Source: Ignavibacteriota bacterium
GTDB lineage: Bacteria > Bacteroidota > Ignavibacteria > UBA10030 > SZUA-254
Length of the DNA: 64,000 nucleotides
Direction: 5' to 3'
Assembly: GCA_016212665.1 (NCBI GenBank)
Contig: JACREZ010000003.1
Coordinates: 1 to 64,000 of the forward strand
In this document: one piece after another, positions 61,505 through 64,000 of the stretch
Layout: every line of letters begins with the position of its first letter
How positions within the stretch are numbered: position 1 is the first letter of the stretch
Notes under the pieces: generated by a model
What the model was told of the DNA's origin: nothing
Seen by the model: the letters and a program-made list of their open reading frames with translations, nothing else
Database searches by the model: none
Program-made: the position numbers and the translations under genes

Positions 61505-62196
61505 ATTCACATCATCCATTGTTACGATGCGAAGATTTGCACAAATCTTTTTCCTCGATAGAGGGAAAGGAGGGAGGATTGCATGTCCTCAAGGGTATCA
61601 ATTTGACCATTGAACAGGGTGAAATGACTGCAATCGTTGGCGCTTCCGGCTCAGGGAAAAGCACGTTGTTGCACATCCTTGGTGGAATTGACACTCCAAC
61701 AAATGGAAAAGTGTTTTGGCAAGAAACTGAACTCAGTACGCTGAAAAAAGATGAATTGACAACAAGGCGCGGAAAGTTTATAGGATTTGTATTTCAATTT
61801 CACCATTTGTTGAACGAATTTACAGCAATAGAAAATGTAATGCTCCCGATGCTTGTAGCCGGAGAAAAAACTTCAGTTGCAAAGAACAATGCAAATGAAA
61901 TTTTGAAGCAACTCGAACTTAGTAGTCGCACGAATCATAAACCGAATGAATTATCCGGCGGTGAACAACAACGGGTTGCTATCGGTCGGGCGATTGCAAA
62001 TACTCCGCTTGTCATCCTTGCCGATGAACCAACCGGTAATCTTGATTCAGTTAGTAGTTTGTTGATTTATGATATCCTGAAGCGATTGAATCAGGAACAA
62101 GGCATGACAGTAATTGTAGTGACACACAATGAGCAATTATCGAAAGACTGTAAGAAAACCTACAAAATGTTTGATGGTCAACTACAATTACTTTGA
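61501..62196 (+). CDS. lolD: Lipoprotein-releasing ABC ATPase LolD
   Basis: ATG at 61501 overlaps the permease stop (ATGA); two earlier Met codons (61486, 61495) are possible but would deepen the overlap. The 231-residue protein has Walker [17 protein letters not shown], signature [16 protein letters not shown], Walker [14 protein letters not shown] and the H-loop VVTHN. It energises lipoprotein release with the two upstream permeases. Confidence 0.93.
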   Translation: MNSHHPLLRCEDLHKSFSSIEGKEGGLHVLKGINLTIEQGEMTAIVGASGSGKSTLLHILGGIDTPTNGKVFWQETELSTLKKDELTTRRGKFIGFVFQFHHLLNEFTAIENVMLPMLVAGEKTSVAKNNANEILKQLELSSRTNHKPNELSGGEQQRVAIGRAIANTPLVILADEPTGNLDSVSSLLIYDILKRLNQEQGMTVIVVTHNEQLSKDCKKTYKMFDGQLQLL

Positions 62197-62238
62197 ACTA
62201 ACGACGAATTTTTCTAAATTAAACCGAAAGAAAATATT

Positions 62239-62499
62239 ATGGCAAAAGCAGAACAAAAGAAAATAAAAAGCAGTAAATCAATTATCTTCCCATTAGAGAA
62301 GCAAAATTACATTATCCTGGCGATTGGGTTAATCGTCATCATCGTTGGATATTTTGCTCTTGCATCGAACGGCGTGGAAGGATTTATGCCGTTAGTCGTT
62401 GCTCCTATTTTACTTGTACTTGGTTATTGTGTGATTATTCCATTCGGAATCCTGTACAAAGTGAAAGAGAAGCAGGACGTAGCAACCACACAATCCTAA
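62239..62499 (+). CDS. DUF3098-like small membrane protein
   Basis: It has 86 residues: a lysine-rich N-terminus, two helices (YIILAIGLIVIIVGYFALAS and PLVVAPILLVLGYCVIIPFG) and a charged tail. The FPLEKQNYIILAIG opening resembles the DUF3098 family of Bacteroidota. In many genomes these follow ftsX/ABC permease genes, and here it follows lolD. Function not established. Confidence 0.75.
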   Translation: MAKAEQKKIKSSKSIIFPLEKQNYIILAIGLIVIIVGYFALASNGVEGFMPLVVAPILLVLGYCVIIPFGILYKVKEKQDVATTQS

Positions 62500-62588
62500 C
62501 TCATATTTAAAACTCCAACACAATCGAATCTAAACATGGTAAAAAGAAACTCGTTTGTGTAGGATAATAAAGATTATGTAAAGTTAAT

Positions 62589-64000
62589 TCAATGCAATCC
62601 GTAAGATTGTAACAATTGATTATTTGATACTTCGATGATATTGTTTATCGAAAGTGTTCCTCCCTTTTTGACCTGACCTATTTCGGAATAATTTATTCTG
62701 TGTGTTTCGAAGATTGTCTTTATTTCTTCCAACATTCCTTTCTTACAAGAAATGACTACTCGTGATTGGTCCTCAGTAAACAAGTATAAATCATTTCGTA
62801 TCTCTGAGTTATAATTAATTACAGCACCTAAGTCCTGATGATTCATACACATTTCTGCTAATGTTATACCTAAACCACCATCACTGACATCATGACAGGA
62901 ACGTATCAACTTTTTATGAATCAATTCAAGCAAGCACGATTGCAATTGCAATTCCTCATGTAAGTTAATAGTGGGTGAATCACCGGTGATTTGATTGTGG
63001 ATGTGTGCAAGATATTCTGACCCGCCGATATGGCCAATTGTCGTTCCTACAAGTACAATTACATCGCCATCTTCTACAAATGAATTCGGAATTATATTCC
63101 GTACATCCGAAATTTCACCTAACATACCGATAACCGGAGTCGGAAAAATCGGTGAACCGTTGTGTTCATTATAAAAACTGACATTACCACCGGTAACAGG
63201 AGTTTCGAGTGCTTCACAGGCTTCTTTTATACCTCTGATTGACTCTCTGAACTGCCAATAAACTTCCGGGTCGTATGGATTTCCAAAATTCAGGCAATTC
63301 GTAATCGCAATTGGTTTCGCGCCAACACAGACCACATTTCTTGCCGCCTCTGCTACAGCAATCTTTGCGCCTTCATAAGGATTTAGATAAACATACCGAG
63401 GATTGCAGTCAGTCTTTACAGCGATTGCTTTGTTTGTTCCTTTGATTCGAATTACAGCCGCGTCGGTTATACCTTCAATTTGTATTGTATTCGTTCTCAC
63501 CATTGAATCGTACTGCTCCGTTGCCCAACGTTTAGAACGAATGTTTGGAGAACTCAACAATTTCAACAGACATTCATTATAGTCATCCGGTTCAGAAATA
63601 GTGTTTTGGTTGAACATTCGTGTCTGTTTGATGTACTCAGGTTCTCTTGATTCACGAATGTAAACGGGCGCACCGCCGCCAAGCACAAGTCCTTGCGCAG
63701 GAATGTCAACAACAAGACTTCCATCCTTCCACATTTTGATTCTGTCTTGTGCTACAACTTTTCCTATAACTTTACAATGTAAGTCCCATTTGGAGAAAAT
63801 AGTTTCAATTTGTGTTTGATGTTCAGGTTTAGCGACAAGCAACATTCGCTCCTGAGATTCAGAAAGAAGAATTTCGTACGCAGTCATATTCTTTTCGCGC
63901 AATGGAACTTCATCTAAGTTGATTACCATTCCTGAGTTACCTCGTGCACTCATCTCTGAAACCGAGCAGGTAATTCCTGCCGCACCCATATCCTGAATTC
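62589..64000 (-). CDS. purL: Phosphoribosylformylglycinamidine synthase subunit PurL (5' end missing)
   Basis: The visible 470 residues are the C-terminal part of PurL, which makes FGAM from FGAR, ATP and ammonia. They begin with QDMGAAGITCSVSEMSARG (the AIR-synthase-like domain motif) and include GGGAPVYIRESREPE, LNFGNPYDPEVYWQFRESI, PVTGGNVSFYNEHNG, VGTTIGHIGGSEYL and HDVSDGGLGITLAEMCMN. The N-terminal part lies beyond 64000. The size matches the small bacterial PurL working with PurQ and PurS. Confidence 0.95.
   Translation of the reverse strand, partial: IQDMGAAGITCSVSEMSARGNSGMVINLDEVPLREKNMTAYEILLSESQERMLLVAKPEHQTQIETIFSKWDLHCKVIGKVVAQDRIKMWKDGSLVVDIPAQGLVLGGGAPVYIRESREPEYIKQTRMFNQNTISEPDDYNECLLKLLSSPNIRSKRWATEQYDSMVRTNTIQIEGITDAAVIRIKGTNKAIAVKTDCNPRYVYLNPYEGAKIAVAEAARNVVCVGAKPIAITNCLNFGNPYDPEVYWQFRESIRGIKEACEALETPVTGGNVSFYNEHNGSPIFPTPVIGMLGEISDVRNIIPNSFVEDGDVIVLVGTTIGHIGGSEYLAHIHNQITGDSPTINLHEELQLQSCLLELIHKKLIRSCHDVSDGGLGITLAEMCMNHQDLGAVINYNSEIRNDLYLFTEDQSRVVISCKKGMLEEIKTIFETHRINYSEIGQVKKGGTLSINNIIEVSNNQLLQSYGLH

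Noticed and set aside
1-64000. tRNA or rRNA genes and insertion sequences
   Set aside because: No cloverleaf-like T-arm consensus in an intergenic position, no rRNA-like stretch and no transposase was recognised by eye; a dedicated tRNA scan would be needed to exclude a single tRNA.

Overview
The window looks like a chromosome segment from a moderately AT-rich member of the Bacteroidota/Ignavibacteriota (FCB) lineage. Evidence: a giant secreted protein ends in a type IX secretion (Por) sorting domain with the NYPNPFNP signature typical of Ignavibacteria-like genomes; ribosome binding sites are weak and TTG/GTG starts are common; lipoproteins have LLSC-type lipoboxes. No rRNA, tRNA, IS element or CRISPR array was recognised. 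All names come from reading motifs; no database search was possible.

Layout. 1-5.0 kb: 3' part of a T9SS-exported adhesin made of exact 300-bp and 312-bp Ig-like repeats, then a non-coding stretch with a 43-bp tandem array and copies of a hairpin element. 5.1-5.8 kb: PIN-domain toxin plus a 53-aa partner. 5.9-9.1 kb (minus): nucleoside salvage operon cdd-tdk-nupC-PNP. 9.2-14.6 kb (minus): operon of a tandem glycosyltransferase, a membrane-anchored deaminase and two radical SAM enzymes. 14.6-23.0 kb (minus): a solitary HicB, then transport genes: NSS transporter with a 38-aa MetS-like subunit, GNAT/nitrilase, NhaA, a cassette of tiny membrane proteins including a second MetS-like subunit, a dicarboxylate/amino acid symporter and a DedA protein. 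23-30 kb: nuclease-fold protein, exported acetolactate decarboxylase, and cytochrome c maturation genes ccmC-D-E-F (CcmE has the rarer CxxxY site). 29.6-33.1 kb: small exported metal-binding or repeat proteins, a polytopic membrane protein, and an enhancer-binding-protein homologue that has lost GAFTGA.

33-44.4 kb: glycosyltransferase 2, uridine kinase, a 1671-residue GAF/PAS hybrid kinase, an NtrC-type regulator, then a terminator, a perfect 16-bp inverted repeat, a sigma-54-like promoter and an ABC-2 exporter. The arrangement reads as one signalling circuit. 44.4-49.5 kb: tightly overlapping operon acyP-ispF-dedA-PAP2-lnt-ltaE-thioesterase. 49.7-52.2 kb: aspS translationally coupled to a MNT/HEPN toxin-antitoxin pair. 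52.2-57.5 kb: archaeal-type HMG-CoA synthase, thiolase and DUF35 protein, followed by a split AtuA/DUF1446 system with a lipoprotein gene between its halves. 57.6-57.9 kb: degenerate 42-bp array. 57.9-62.2 kb: prfB with a classical +1 programmed frameshift, then lolC/E-like permeases and lolD. The window ends in a truncated purL on the minus strand.

The most unusual features are the sigma-54 circuit at 40-44 kb, seven-base-periodic arrays that occur in spacers and also inside the adhesin's sorting domain, the radical SAM/glycosyltransferase operon, the orphan MetS-like micro-protein cassette, and the archaeal-type HMG-CoA synthase complex beside a split AtuA.
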